Source of the DNA: Arthrobacter sp. Edens01
GTDB taxonomy: Bacteria > Actinomycetota > Actinomycetes > Actinomycetales > Micrococcaceae
DNA length: 64,000 nucleotides
NCBI RefSeq assembly: GCF_001307035.1
Contig: NZ_LKIU01000002.1
Location: 727,088 to 791,087 of the forward strand
Direction: 5' to 3'
Made by a program: the position numbers and the translations under genes. Below the pieces are notes generated by a model. The model worked only from the letters and a program-made list of their open reading frames with translations, was not told where the DNA came from and searched no databases. This document shows, piece by piece, positions 55,638 through 64,000 of this stretch. Within the stretch, counting starts at the first letter, position 1. Each line of letters opens with the position of its first letter.

Positions 55638-56945
55638 CTAGATCCGGTCCTGCCGGGCAATGACTACTTCCTTCATCAGCAGCAGCACCGCTGCGGCGGT
55701 GGGAATAGCGATCAGGGCGCCGAGCACGCCCAGGAGGGTTCCGCCGGCAATGACGGCGATGACCGCCACTGCGCCGGGAACCGCCACCGCCCGCTGCATA
55801 ACGCGCGGAGAAACGAAGTAGGCCTCAAACTGCAGGTAGGCCATGTAGAGAATGGCGAAAACCACCGCCGTCTGCCAGCTGGCCGTGAGGGCGACGAGCG
55901 AGACCAGCACCAGTGCGATCGGCGGGCCGACCAGCGGGATGAAGGCCAGGAGCGCGACGACGAATGCCAGCAGCACGGAGAACGGAACTCCGGTGATGGT
56001 CATGATGATGAACGCGTAGAGGGCGTCAAGCAGTGCCACGAAGCCCTGGCCGATGACGTAGTTCCCCACGCTTCCGGTGATTTCCTCCGAGAGGGCTTCC
56101 ACCCGCCTGCGGCGGCTGCGCGGTGCCAGCCGGTAGGCCCATTTCTTCATCGACGGCAGCGAGGCCAGGAAGTAGAGCGTCAGCACCAGGATGATCAGCG
56201 CGCCGAACAGGCCGTTGGCGATGACTGTGCCAACGCTAAGGACCCCGCCAAAGATGCCGCCCACCGCGTCAGCGTTGGAGAAGAACTTCTGCACCTCTTC
56301 ATCCACGCGTTCGCGGATCTTGAACTGTGCCTCAATTGTGACGAAGAAGTCGGAGGAGAGGAACCGGTCCACATAGCTCGGGGCATTGTTCACGATTTCA
56401 GTGGTCTGGCTGACGATCGTGGGGATAAGGGTGGCGAAGAATGCGGTGACGGCTCCGGCAAGGACGACCACCACTATGGCTATGCCCGCGGGCCGAGGGA
56501 CTCCCCGGGCGCTGAGCCAGCGCACCACCGGGTCAAGGCCAAGGGCGATGAAAAGTGCAGCACCAATCCAAACCAGCAGTTCCCCGACGTTGGTGATGAT
56601 GAAGAACAGCAGCAGGGCAAAGCCCACGCCAACCGTGAACATAAAACCGAACCGGATGGGGTGTTTATCCGGGCCGGCGCCGGTCACGATCGGAGGCTGG
56701 GCGCCTCCGAACCGGCGTCGTTCATCCGAAAGCTTGGCGTCCGGGTCCACCTCCGGTTCGGGAAGGATCTCCAGTTCCTCCTCTTCCGGCGGGAAGTCGA
56801 ACTGTGGGCGGGGACGTGCACCCGGGATTCGGGAGACCATGCGCCAGACACGTGAGCTGGCCGAACTCAGCCGCTCGCGGCGGGTGGGAGGGGCACCCGG
56901 CGCAGGGAGTGGTTCGTCGACGGGAAGGTCCCGGTCTTCGCTCAT
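55638..56945 (-). CDS. AI-2E family transporter (YdiK/PerM type)
   Basis: A 435-residue polytopic membrane protein. Residues 1-95 are a polar, Pro/Glu-rich cytoplasmic arm. About eight helices follow with family segments ITNVGELLVWIGAALFIALGLDPVV, GQGFVALLDALYAFI and FIPLVGPPIALVLVSLVAL. Family members export diverse small molecules or ions; autoinducer-2 export is only one proposed role. Confidence 0.9.
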   Translation of the reverse strand: MSEDRDLPVDEPLPAPGAPPTRRERLSSASSRVWRMVSRIPGARPRPQFDFPPEEEELEILPEPEVDPDAKLSDERRRFGGAQPPIVTGAGPDKHPIRFGFMFTVGVGFALLLFFIITNVGELLVWIGAALFIALGLDPVVRWLSARGVPRPAGIAIVVVVLAGAVTAFFATLIPTIVSQTTEIVNNAPSYVDRFLSSDFFVTIEAQFKIRERVDEEVQKFFSNADAVGGIFGGVLSVGTVIANGLFGALIILVLTLYFLASLPSMKKWAYRLAPRSRRRRVEALSEEITGSVGNYVIGQGFVALLDALYAFIIMTITGVPFSVLLAFVVALLAFIPLVGPPIALVLVSLVALTASWQTAVVFAILYMAYLQFEAYFVSPRVMQRAVAVPGAVAVIAVIAGGTLLGVLGALIAIPTAAAVLLLMKEVVIARQDRI

Positions 56946-57202
56946 CTGGCTTGCTCTCCCTCGGTGCCTGTACTGCTGCTCGGGGTGTACCGTGCCGCGC
57001 CAGATTATCAGTCGTATACCGGCTGCGGGCGAAGGCCCGCTGCAGGGAACCCCCAGGGGAGCCCCGGATGCCCAAATGTGCTCTTGGAGGGGCTTTCGTT
57101 ACCATAGGGTTATAAAGCAACCGCCAATGAGGATGACCATAGGGGCATCACGTCCCGTTCCCGCTGCCCAAGCGGAGGACCGTGACCAACGATAGGTAAG
57201 CT

Positions 57203-58909
57203 GTGCGAAACAAAATTGCAGTTCCGCTGATAGTGCTCGGAATCCTGATGATGCTCATCGGGATTGGCCAGCGCACGCTGTGGGCTCCGCCCGAAACCGT
57301 AACGGCCCAGGCGCCCCAGGATGCCGGAACCGCTCCGGTCGCCGTGCTGGAGGCTGACCTGCTGGCCTCGCGGCCGGACGGCGCAGAGATCAGGGTGCGG
57401 TCCGCGGACCCCGTGTTCCTGGCAGTCGGCCGGTCAGCCGACGTCGATGCCTGGGTTGGCGATGCAGCCGTCACGCGGATCTCCGCAGGCACCGAGGATT
57501 CCCTCAGCGCGGAAACTGCCGAGGGCGAAACAACGGTCCCGAATCCGGCCGGGTCAGACCTCTGGGTCAGCGAGGAAGCCGAGGACGGCGAGGTCTCCTA
57601 TACCTGGACCGCGCCGGCTGCCGGAGACTTCTCGGTACTGATCGCCTCTGATGGAACTGCACCGGCTCCCACCGACATCACGCTCAGCTGGGCCAACGAC
57701 GAAGGAACGCCGCTGGCGGTTCCGCTGATCATCGCCGGTGCACTGGCCGCCGTGCTTGGTCTGGCGCTTGCCTTCCTGACCCGCAGCGGCGGCAAGCCGA
57801 CCCCGCCTGCACCCGGCAGCCGCCGTGCAGTACGGGAATCCGACACCGCTGCCCAGCGAATCGTAGCCCGCCGGGGCGCCGGTGCTGCGTCGTCGTCTGC
57901 CACGAACACCGCACCCCGCACCGCAGCCGGGATTACCGCCGCGGTACTGGCCGGCGGCCTGGCAGTGAGCATGGTTCCCGGTGCCGCAACCGCAGCCGAA
58001 ACCAGTGCTCCCGAGGAGAACTATCCGGTGGTGCTGGACGGGCAGCTGGCCAGGATCCTCAGCTCTGTTGCCGGGACGGTCCAGAAGGCAGACGCAGCCA
58101 AGGACGCGAAGCTGCTGGCTGACCGCACCGCCTCAACGGCACTGGAGCTGCGGAAAGCCAACTATGCAGCGGCTGCCAAGGTCCCTGACACGGAGGCTCC
58201 CGCTGCTGTCGCAGCTGCTCCGCTGCTTACCGACCTCGTCGCCACGGGGACAGAGTTCCCGCGGACGGTCATTGCCGTTACCCAGGGGGAGGACAACACC
58301 GTTCCCCAGGCACTGATGCTGGTGCAGGAATCCGCGCGGGAAAACTACAAGCTTGTCTCAGCGATCCAGATGCTGCCGGGAACAACGTTCCCCCAGCCCC
58401 CGGCTGACGGAGCGGGCGTGGAAGCCGCAGCTGCGGACTCCGATGAGGACCTGGCCCTCGCACCCCAGGCATCAGTCGAGGCGCTGGCAGACGCACTGAC
58501 CAACCCGGACGGTGACAACAAGGGAACTTTCGCACCGAACAGCTTTGCGGAGGCAGTTACCAAGTTCCAGGCCGAGGTGACGGCCAACCCGGACAACGAG
58601 TTCGCAACCATCACGTTCAAGCACACTCCGGTTGCCGCCGACACCAGGGCACTTCGGACAGCGGACGGCGGGGCGATCGTCTTCGGCTACATGTCCCACG
58701 ACTACTCCAGCGTGCCGCGCGAAGCCGGCGACTCGATCAACCTGGAGGGCACCATTTACGAGAGCCTGACCGGTGAGAAGAACACCGAGAAGGGCATCGA
58801 CGTCACCTACGGCGAGGCAGTGATGCTGTATGTGCCTCCGGCCGGCAGCTCCGACCAGGTTGAGGTCATTGGCGCAGCGCAGGAACTGCTCTCCGCCAAA
58901 CTGAAGTAA
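57203..58909 (+). CDS. large membrane-anchored protein of unknown function
   Basis: A 568-residue protein not assigned to a known function. It has an N-terminal hydrophobic segment (about residues 5-23), an extracytoplasmic beta-rich domain (about 45-160; FLAVGRSADVDAWVGDAAVTRI), a second helix (about 174-194), a basic linker (RRAVRESDTAAQRIVARRG), a third hydrophobic segment (about 236-258), and a C-terminal secreted domain (about 270-568) with EFATITFKHTPVAADTRALRT and YGEAVMLYVPP. The topology suggests an envelope protein with two external domains. GTG start with no strong Shine-Dalgarno. Confidence 0.8.
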   Translation: MRNKIAVPLIVLGILMMLIGIGQRTLWAPPETVTAQAPQDAGTAPVAVLEADLLASRPDGAEIRVRSADPVFLAVGRSADVDAWVGDAAVTRISAGTEDSLSAETAEGETTVPNPAGSDLWVSEEAEDGEVSYTWTAPAAGDFSVLIASDGTAPAPTDITLSWANDEGTPLAVPLIIAGALAAVLGLALAFLTRSGGKPTPPAPGSRRAVRESDTAAQRIVARRGAGAASSSATNTAPRTAAGITAAVLAGGLAVSMVPGAATAAETSAPEENYPVVLDGQLARILSSVAGTVQKADAAKDAKLLADRTASTALELRKANYAAAAKVPDTEAPAAVAAAPLLTDLVATGTEFPRTVIAVTQGEDNTVPQALMLVQESARENYKLVSAIQMLPGTTFPQPPADGAGVEAAAADSDEDLALAPQASVEALADALTNPDGDNKGTFAPNSFAEAVTKFQAEVTANPDNEFATITFKHTPVAADTRALRTADGGAIVFGYMSHDYSSVPREAGDSINLEGTIYESLTGEKNTEKGIDVTYGEAVMLYVPPAGSSDQVEVIGAAQELLSAKLK

Positions 58910-58926
58910 GGAAGCGTTCATTACCG

Positions 58927-58961
58927 GCGGCGCCGCAGGCAACCAATGCCTGCGGCGCCGC
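58927..58961. terminator. strong hairpin after unknown membrane protein
   Basis: CGGCGCCGCAGGCA-ACCAA-TGCCTGCGGCGCCG, a 14-bp perfect stem 18 nt after the stop. No long T-run follows, so it is a probable terminator or Rho-assisted end. Confidence 0.65.
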
Positions 58962-59028
58962 TGCCGTTTCAGCAGAACCTGCGGGGACACTTGCCCGGCA
59001 GCACAGTGCCCGTATTAGGGTTGAGGCC

Positions 59029-59976
59029 ATGAGTACACCGAACCACCGCCCTGCGCCTGCACCCTCCATGAACCTTCGGGGAGCAGTGGACCTTTCCGCA
59101 CTCAAGAACCGGGCCAGTGCTCCTCCGGCCGCACCGGCACCGGCCGGGGGAGAGGGCGCAGGCGGCTCTTCCTATGTGGTGGAGGTTTCAGAGCAGACCT
59201 TCCCGCAGGTGGTGCAGCTTTCGGCGACCGTTCCGGTGATCGTGAACCTGTACTCTGCCCGCAGTCCGGAATCCGCCGAGGTTACGGCCGTGCTGGAGCA
59301 GGAAGCTGCAGGACGGCGGGGAAAGGTGCTCCTGGCCAACGTTGACGTTGATGCCCACCCGCAGATCGCCCAGGCATTCCAGGCAGCGTCGGTACCCACC
59401 GTCGCCGCCGTCATCAAGGGCCAGCCGGTCCCGCTCCTGGACCGTGCAGTTCCGGCGGAGCAGATCCGGGCGCTCATTACCGAACTCATGCAGGTGGCCG
59501 AGGCCAACGGCGTCAGCGGGAGTCTCGGAGAAGGCGGTGCCGCTGCCGAGGAAGAGGCGCCGCTCCCGCCGCTGCACCAGGAAGCCTACGACGCGATCGT
59601 TGCAGGGGACTACGACGGCGCTGCGGCCGCCTACCGGAAAGCCCTGGCAGAGCAGCCCGCTGATGCTGACGCAAAAGCCGGGCTGGCACAGGTTGAACTG
59701 ATGCAGCGGCTCAGGGACGCAGATGCTGAGGCGCTCCGCTCTGCCGCCGCTCAGGAACCGGACAACGTGGATGCCCAGCTTGCCGTGGCGGACCTGGACA
59801 TGTCCGGCGGCCATGTTGAGGACGCTTTCAACCGGCTGATCCGGCTGATCAGCCGCACCTTCGGGGAGGACCGGGAACGCATCCGCGTGCGCCTGCTGGA
59901 CCTTTTCGAGATTGCGGGACCGGCCGATCCCCGTGTGACCAAGGCCCGCTCGGCTCTGGCCCGGGCTCTGTTCTAG
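59029..59976 (+). CDS. thioredoxin-like/TPR co-chaperone (YbbN-like)
   Basis: A 315-residue protein with a thioredoxin-fold domain (about 45-155; PVIVNLYSARSPESAEV, VPTVAAVIKGQ) followed by a TPR-type helical domain (about 190-315; YDAIVAGDYDGAAAAYRKALAEQP). The redox CxxC is replaced by Arg-Ser-Pro-Glu, so it is not a disulfide reductase; YbbN/CnoX proteins act as holdase co-chaperones. TAGGGT ends 7 nt before the ATG with TTGCCC 19 nt further up, a candidate near-leaderless promoter. Confidence 0.88.
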   Translation: MSTPNHRPAPAPSMNLRGAVDLSALKNRASAPPAAPAPAGGEGAGGSSYVVEVSEQTFPQVVQLSATVPVIVNLYSARSPESAEVTAVLEQEAAGRRGKVLLANVDVDAHPQIAQAFQAASVPTVAAVIKGQPVPLLDRAVPAEQIRALITELMQVAEANGVSGSLGEGGAAAEEEAPLPPLHQEAYDAIVAGDYDGAAAAYRKALAEQPADADAKAGLAQVELMQRLRDADAEALRSAAAQEPDNVDAQLAVADLDMSGGHVEDAFNRLIRLISRTFGEDRERIRVRLLDLFEIAGPADPRVTKARSALARALF

Positions 59977-60153
59977 GACTATCCGGGCTTTCCGGTCCCC
60001 ACCCTCTGCCGCAACCTCCTGCGCAGGCCTAAGCTGAAACAGCCGGGCAGCGCAGGGGGACAGGCAGCCTCGCCGGTCCTGGATCCGGCCCGGCCCAGGA
60101 CATAGGGACAGGCGGAACCCGATTCCGGGCCCGCCGGGACAGGGGAGTACCAA

Positions 60154-61101
60154 ATGTGCACAGGCATCAGATTCTCTGACGGCAGCGGAAACCTCTATCT
60201 GGCGCGGAACCTGGACTGGACGGCAGGCTACGGGGAACGCGTGGTGCTGACTCCCACGGGGTACGCGACGCGGTCTCCGTTTGGTGCAGTGCCCCGGATC
60301 CGCCACGCCGTGATCGGCATGGGAATCGTGGAAGAAGACACACCGCTGTACTTCGACTGCGGCAACGACGCGGGCCTGGCCGTCGCAGGCCTCAACTTCC
60401 CGGGATACGCGGACTACGCGGCGGAACCGGCGGACGGTGCCGTGAACGTTGCCGCCTTCGAGTTTCCGCTCTGGGTTGCTTCGCAGTTTGCCAGCGTTGA
60501 CGAGGTCGAGGCTGCCCTCGGCCAGGTAGTCATTGTGGACAAGCCGATCAACGAGAAGTACCCGAGCTCCCTGCTGCACTGGATCATCGGGGATTCGACG
60601 CGCGCGATAGTCGTGGAATACACCAGCGACGGCATGCACGTCTTCCAGGACGACGTTGACGTCCTGACGAACCAGCCAGGTTTTGGCTGGCACCACGAGA
60701 ACCTGCGCAACTACCTCAACGCTTCGCCTGACTATCCCGAGAAGGTTGTGCTCAATCGGGCCGACCTGGTGCCGTTCGGGTCAGGTTCCCTTATGCGGGG
60801 AATTCCGGGGGACTACTACTCTCCGTCGCGGTTCGTACGTGCGGCGTACGTCCACGCGCATTACCCGGGCAAAGACACCGAGGAAGAGAATGTCAGCCGG
60901 GCGTTCCACACGCTGCAGCAGGTCGCGATGGTGGAGGGCAGCGCGGCCATGGGATCGGGCGAGTTCGAGAAAACTATTTACACCGGCCTGTTCTCCTCCC
61001 GGACCAACAGCTATTACTGGAACACATATGAAGACCCCTCAGTCCATTCCGTGTCGATGGCAGACCATCCCTCCGGCGGGACGGACCTGCTGGTGTTGTA
61101 A
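60154..61101 (+). CDS. choloylglycine hydrolase-family amidase
   Basis: A 315-residue Ntn-hydrolase of the bile salt hydrolase / penicillin V acylase family. Nucleophile Cys2 becomes N-terminal after Met removal. Other active-site candidates are Arg18 and Asp21 (LARNLDW), Asn81 (GLNFPGYA), Asn173 (LTNQP) and Arg226 (SPSRF). No signal peptide, so it is cytoplasmic. In a non-gut actinobacterium the natural substrate may be an N-acyl amino acid, N-acyl homoserine lactone or penicillin rather than bile salt. GGGGAG lies 7 nt before the ATG. Confidence 0.9.
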   Translation: MCTGIRFSDGSGNLYLARNLDWTAGYGERVVLTPTGYATRSPFGAVPRIRHAVIGMGIVEEDTPLYFDCGNDAGLAVAGLNFPGYADYAAEPADGAVNVAAFEFPLWVASQFASVDEVEAALGQVVIVDKPINEKYPSSLLHWIIGDSTRAIVVEYTSDGMHVFQDDVDVLTNQPGFGWHHENLRNYLNASPDYPEKVVLNRADLVPFGSGSLMRGIPGDYYSPSRFVRAAYVHAHYPGKDTEEENVSRAFHTLQQVAMVEGSAAMGSGEFEKTIYTGLFSSRTNSYYWNTYEDPSVHSVSMADHPSGGTDLLVL

Positions 61102-61157
61102 CCGGAGCCTCCACAGGGCCCCTAGTCCGCGCGGTGGGTGCGGCGCACACCTTAATT

Positions 61158-61176
61158 TTGCGGATTTCGTCCGCAA
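61158..61176. promoter_or_regulatory. palindrome upstream of ABC exporter
   Basis: TTGCGGA-TTTCG-TCCGCAA, 7-bp perfect arms, centred about 43 bp upstream of the likely -10 TAGATT (61205-61210) of the ABC operon. Candidate operator; no T-run for a terminator. Confidence 0.5.
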
Positions 61177-61216
61177 GATGGATGGCCGGAAGGCTCCAGG
61201 TTGCTAGATTTCAGGT

Positions 61217-62074
61217 ATGAGCCAAACACCTGATCCTTCCGCAATGCCCGGAGGGAACCAGCAGCCCGACCCTTCCGTTTCGACACCCGCGGAGCAGGCG
61301 CCCTCGGCAGCCGCACAAGCCGTACCCGCCCTTGCAATCCGCGGACTGGCCAAGCGCTTCGGAGCGAAGATCGCCGTCAACGGCATCAACCTTGACGTGC
61401 CTGCCGGGTCCTTCTACGGCCTGGTTGGCCCCAACGGTGCGGGAAAGACGACTGCCCTGTCCATGGCGACCGGACTGATGCGCCCGGATTACGGCCAGGT
61501 CTGGGTCCACGGTGTGGATGTCTGGGAGCAGCCTCTCGCTGCCAAGAAGCTTATGGGCGTGCTTCCCGACGGGGTGCGGCTCTTCGACCGGCTGACCGGC
61601 GAACAGCTGGTGACCTACGCCGGACTGCTGCGCGGAATGGACCGGGACACCGTGGCCGAGCGGACAGCGGACCTCCTGCGTGCGCTTGACCTCTCTGCCG
61701 ACGCAGGCACCCTGGTGGTGGACTACTCAGCCGGCATGACCAAGAAGATCGCACTGGCATCGGCATTGATCCATGCTCCGCGGCTGTTGGTCCTGGACGA
61801 GCCCTTCGAGGCCGTGGACCCGGTCTCCGCAGCGAACATCCGGGACATCCTGGCGGACTACGTCTCCTCCGGCGGAACGGTCATTGTTTCCAGCCACGTT
61901 ATGGACCTGGTGCAGCGCATGTGTGACCACGTTGCCGTGGTCGCGGCCGGGAACGTCCTCGCGGCCGGGACCGTGGACGAAGTCCGTGGCGGACAGAGCC
62001 TGGAAGAGACCTTCGTCAACCTGGTGGGCGGCCGCAGCACCTCGGAGGGCCTCTCATGGTTGCGCACCTCCTAA
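61217..62074 (+). CDS. ABC transporter ATPase, exporter type
   Basis: A 285-residue ATPase with a Pro/Ala/Gln-rich N-terminal extension (residues 1-38). Walker A GPNGAGKTT, signature variant YSAGMTKKIALA in place of LSGGQ, Walker B LLVLDEPFEAVD, switch VSSHVMD. The divergent signature is typical of ATPases paired with large multi-pass permeases of the ABC-2 kind. TAGATT ends 6 nt before the ATG, suggesting a leaderless mRNA. It overlaps the permease gene by 19 nt. Confidence 0.92.
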   Translation: MSQTPDPSAMPGGNQQPDPSVSTPAEQAPSAAAQAVPALAIRGLAKRFGAKIAVNGINLDVPAGSFYGLVGPNGAGKTTALSMATGLMRPDYGQVWVHGVDVWEQPLAAKKLMGVLPDGVRLFDRLTGEQLVTYAGLLRGMDRDTVAERTADLLRALDLSADAGTLVVDYSAGMTKKIALASALIHAPRLLVLDEPFEAVDPVSAANIRDILADYVSSGGTVIVSSHVMDLVQRMCDHVAVVAAGNVLAAGTVDEVRGGQSLEETFVNLVGGRSTSEGLSWLRTS

Positions 62075-63633
62075 AGCTCAAACTCATCCTGCTGCGCAAC
62101 TCACTGCGACGCAGTCCCTGGCAGATCGTCGGCATCGTCTTCGGGGCGCTCTACGGCATCGGAATCCTGACCCTCCTGATCGGTGCGCTCTTTTTCCTTG
62201 GAATGAGCGATCCCGCCCTGGCGCGCACCGTCGTCATCCTGGCGGGGTCGGCACTGCTGCTCGGCTGGGGGCTCGTTCCGCTTCTCGCCACCGGCGTCGA
62301 CATGACCCTCGACCCCGCACGCTTCGTGACCTTCGCGATCCCCATGCCCCAGATGCTCACCGGTCTGGCGCTCGGATCACTGATCGGCATCCCCGGACTC
62401 ATCACGCTGCTCGCTTCCCTGGCACAGGCCTTTTCCTGGTGGGCACACCCTGCTGCCGTGCTGGCGGGAATCCCGGCGGCACTCATCGCTGTGATGTCCT
62501 GCGTTGTCCTGGCCAGGATGACTGTCGCCGCCACAACGTCGCTTGCCAGTTCGCGGCGGTTCAAGGACGTCGCGGGCCTGATCGCCATCGTGCCGCTGGT
62601 ACTGATTGGCCCCATTTTCGGGACGATGGCCACGGCGTTTTCAGCGTCAGGGAACTTCCTGGCTGATCTGGCGGACGGACTCGCCTGGACTCCCTTTGGG
62701 GCCGCGTGGGCCATCCCGGGGGATATCGCAATGGGAAATCCCGGAGCAGCCGCCGCGAGATTCGTGATCGCCGCCGCCTTCCTGGCGCTGATCACCTGGG
62801 CCTGGAAAGTCCTGCTGGCCCGTGCGCTGGTTACGCCGGCACACAACGCGACTGCCCGCCGGGGCGCCGGTAAGCTGGGCTTCTTTGCCCGATTCCCGGC
62901 AACACCCACCGGCGCCGTCGCCGCGCGTGCACTCACGTACTGGATCCGGGATCCCCGCTACGGCGCTTCCCTGATCATCATTCCGGCGCTTGTCGTAGTG
63001 CTGGTCTTCACCGGCATCCAGGGCGGAGAGGGAATCCCTCCGGTGGTGCTTGGCCTCGGCCCGCTGGTGGCCTTCCTGCTCGCGTTCGGCATCTCGGCGG
63101 ACATCTCCTACGACAACACCGCCTTTGCCCTCCACATTTCCACCGGGGTCTCCGGGACAGCAGACCGGGCCGGCCGTGCAATTGCCTGCGCAGTCTTCGC
63201 CCTTCCTGCCACGCTGGCGGCAGCGGTGGTGCCGCCGGTGCTGATTGGTCAGCCGGAAGCCATACCGGTTCTTCTCGGGCTCTCGCTGGGACTGCTGCTG
63301 AGCGGGCTGGGGCTCTCGAGTGTGTTCTCTGCCCGCTACACCTACAACGTGCCGCTGCCGGGGGAGAACGCCTTCAAGACCCCTCCGGGTTCCACGGGAC
63401 GCACCATGCTGGTCCAGTTCCTCTGGCTTGCAGTGCAGTTCGTGATCGCGCTGCCCCTGCTGGTCCCTGCGGCACTGTATACGTTCGGCGCGGGCGGCTG
63501 GTGGGGCTGGGTCACTCTGGTGCTGGGAGTGCTGTACGGCTCGGCGGCCATGATCGCCGGTATCCGGATTGGCGGCAAGTGGCTGGACCGGCGTGCGCCG
63601 GAGGTTCTTTTGGCTGTTTCGGTCAACAAGTAG
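62056..63633 (+). CDS. ABC exporter permease
   Basis: A 525-residue membrane protein with about 12 hydrophobic helices in two similar halves, partner of the preceding ATPase. Segments such as ALTYWIRDPRYGASLIIIPALVVVL and SADISYDNTAFALHISTGVSG mark the second half and resemble actinobacterial ABC-2-type transport permeases. Start ATG at 62056 inside the ATPase gene. Substrate unknown. Confidence 0.88.
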   Translation: MVAHLLKLKLILLRNSLRRSPWQIVGIVFGALYGIGILTLLIGALFFLGMSDPALARTVVILAGSALLLGWGLVPLLATGVDMTLDPARFVTFAIPMPQMLTGLALGSLIGIPGLITLLASLAQAFSWWAHPAAVLAGIPAALIAVMSCVVLARMTVAATTSLASSRRFKDVAGLIAIVPLVLIGPIFGTMATAFSASGNFLADLADGLAWTPFGAAWAIPGDIAMGNPGAAAARFVIAAAFLALITWAWKVLLARALVTPAHNATARRGAGKLGFFARFPATPTGAVAARALTYWIRDPRYGASLIIIPALVVVLVFTGIQGGEGIPPVVLGLGPLVAFLLAFGISADISYDNTAFALHISTGVSGTADRAGRAIACAVFALPATLAAAVVPPVLIGQPEAIPVLLGLSLGLLLSGLGLSSVFSARYTYNVPLPGENAFKTPPGSTGRTMLVQFLWLAVQFVIALPLLVPAALYTFGAGGWWGWVTLVLGVLYGSAAMIAGIRIGGKWLDRRAPEVLLAVSVNK

Positions 63634-63661
63634 CTCCACCCCGCAGTACTAAGATGGGGGC

Positions 63662-63964
63662 ATGACTCTGCCTCCTGATCCCTTCGAATCCGATCCCATG
63701 CGCCGGGCCGACAGCGGTTCCTCCACCGCAGTCATCGAGCGTGAAGAACAGCGCGAACTGGTTGAGCCCGGTGACGCGGAACGGTTCTCGCATTACGTGC
63801 GCAAGGAAAAGATCATGGAATCGGCCCTGTCCGGTGAACCGGTCATTGCCCTCTGCGGCAAGGTCTGGACCCCGGGCAGGGACCCGAAGAAGTTCCCGGT
63901 CTGCCCCACCTGCAAGGAAATCTACGAAGGCCTGCGCCCCGGCAAGGACAAAGGCGACAAATAA
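63662..63964 (+). CDS. DUF3039 domain protein
   Basis: A 100-residue soluble protein with the actinobacterial DUF3039 pattern: acidic N-terminus, RFSHYVRKEKIMESALSGEPV, ALCGKVWTPGRDPKKFPVCPTCKEIY. The CGK...CPTC cysteines could bind a metal. Function is unknown. TAAGAT ends 6 nt before the ATG; GGGGG in between may be a weak Shine-Dalgarno, but a leaderless start is more likely. Confidence 0.88.
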   Translation: MTLPPDPFESDPMRRADSGSSTAVIEREEQRELVEPGDAERFSHYVRKEKIMESALSGEPVIALCGKVWTPGRDPKKFPVCPTCKEIYEGLRPGKDKGDK

Positions 63965-64000
63965 GCCGCTGCACCTCCCAGCCCTTCGTCGCCGTCGCAT

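Overview
The window is high-GC DNA from a Gram-positive actinobacterium, most likely an Arthrobacter-like member of the Micrococcaceae. The main clues are: an actinobacterial 2-oxoglutarate decarboxylase (Kgd) with an N-terminal acyltransferase domain; the actinobacterial mismatch endonuclease NucS; a Rho factor with a very long Arg/Asn/Asp-rich insertion; a MurA with Asp in place of the usual catalytic Cys; frequent GTG and TTG starts; and the gene order rho-prfA-prmC-tsaC-(polysaccharide genes)-atpIBEFHAGDC-DUF2550-murA-nucS. Almost everything looks like core chromosome. I see no insertion sequence, prophage or CRISPR array. One tRNA gene (Arg, CCG) is present.

Layout. 1-5.8 kb: 5' two thirds of kgd (minus strand, running off the left edge), then two overlapping DUF21/CBS membrane proteins. 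5.8-9 kb: a zinc ABC uptake operon (lipoprotein, ATPase, permease) behind a Zur-like box, with a Fur-family regulator facing it. 9-17.5 kb: a metallo-hydrolase, sulfurtransferase and HIT protein; on the minus strand HrpA helicase, a WYL regulator and a small membrane protein; then a GlxA/AraC-type regulator. 17.5-22.7 kb: a PoxB-type pyruvate oxidase and a MacA/MacB-like export operon. 22.7-25.9 kb: tRNA-Arg, a long palindrome, and a three-gene flavin electron-transfer operon (FMN-binding lipoprotein, ApbE, NqrB/RnfD-reductase fusion), the most interesting accessory system here. 26-32.5 kb: argS, then lysA-hom-thrC-thrB for aspartate-family amino acids. 32.5-38 kb: rho with a long leader, prfA, prmC, tsaC. 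38-44 kb: a surface-polysaccharide cassette (epimerase-like protein, two related GT2 glycosyltransferases, a CapD/PglF-type dehydratase, a WecA-like polyprenyl-phosphate sugar transferase). 44-52.6 kb: the complete F-type ATP synthase operon plus a DUF2550 protein. 52.6-64 kb: murA, a cold-shock protein, nucS, a small Cys/His protein, an AI-2E-family membrane protein, a large unknown membrane-anchored protein, a thioredoxin/TPR protein, a bile-salt-hydrolase-family enzyme, an ABC exporter pair and a DUF3039 protein.

Recurring signals: at least eight genes have a -10-like hexamer ending 6-7 nt before the start codon and no usable Shine-Dalgarno, which suggests leaderless transcripts. A near-identical bipartite motif sits upstream of both the polysaccharide dehydratase and the atp operon. 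A 15-bp perfect stem-loop separates atpA from atpG. All functional calls come from reading motifs and gene order; no database search was run.
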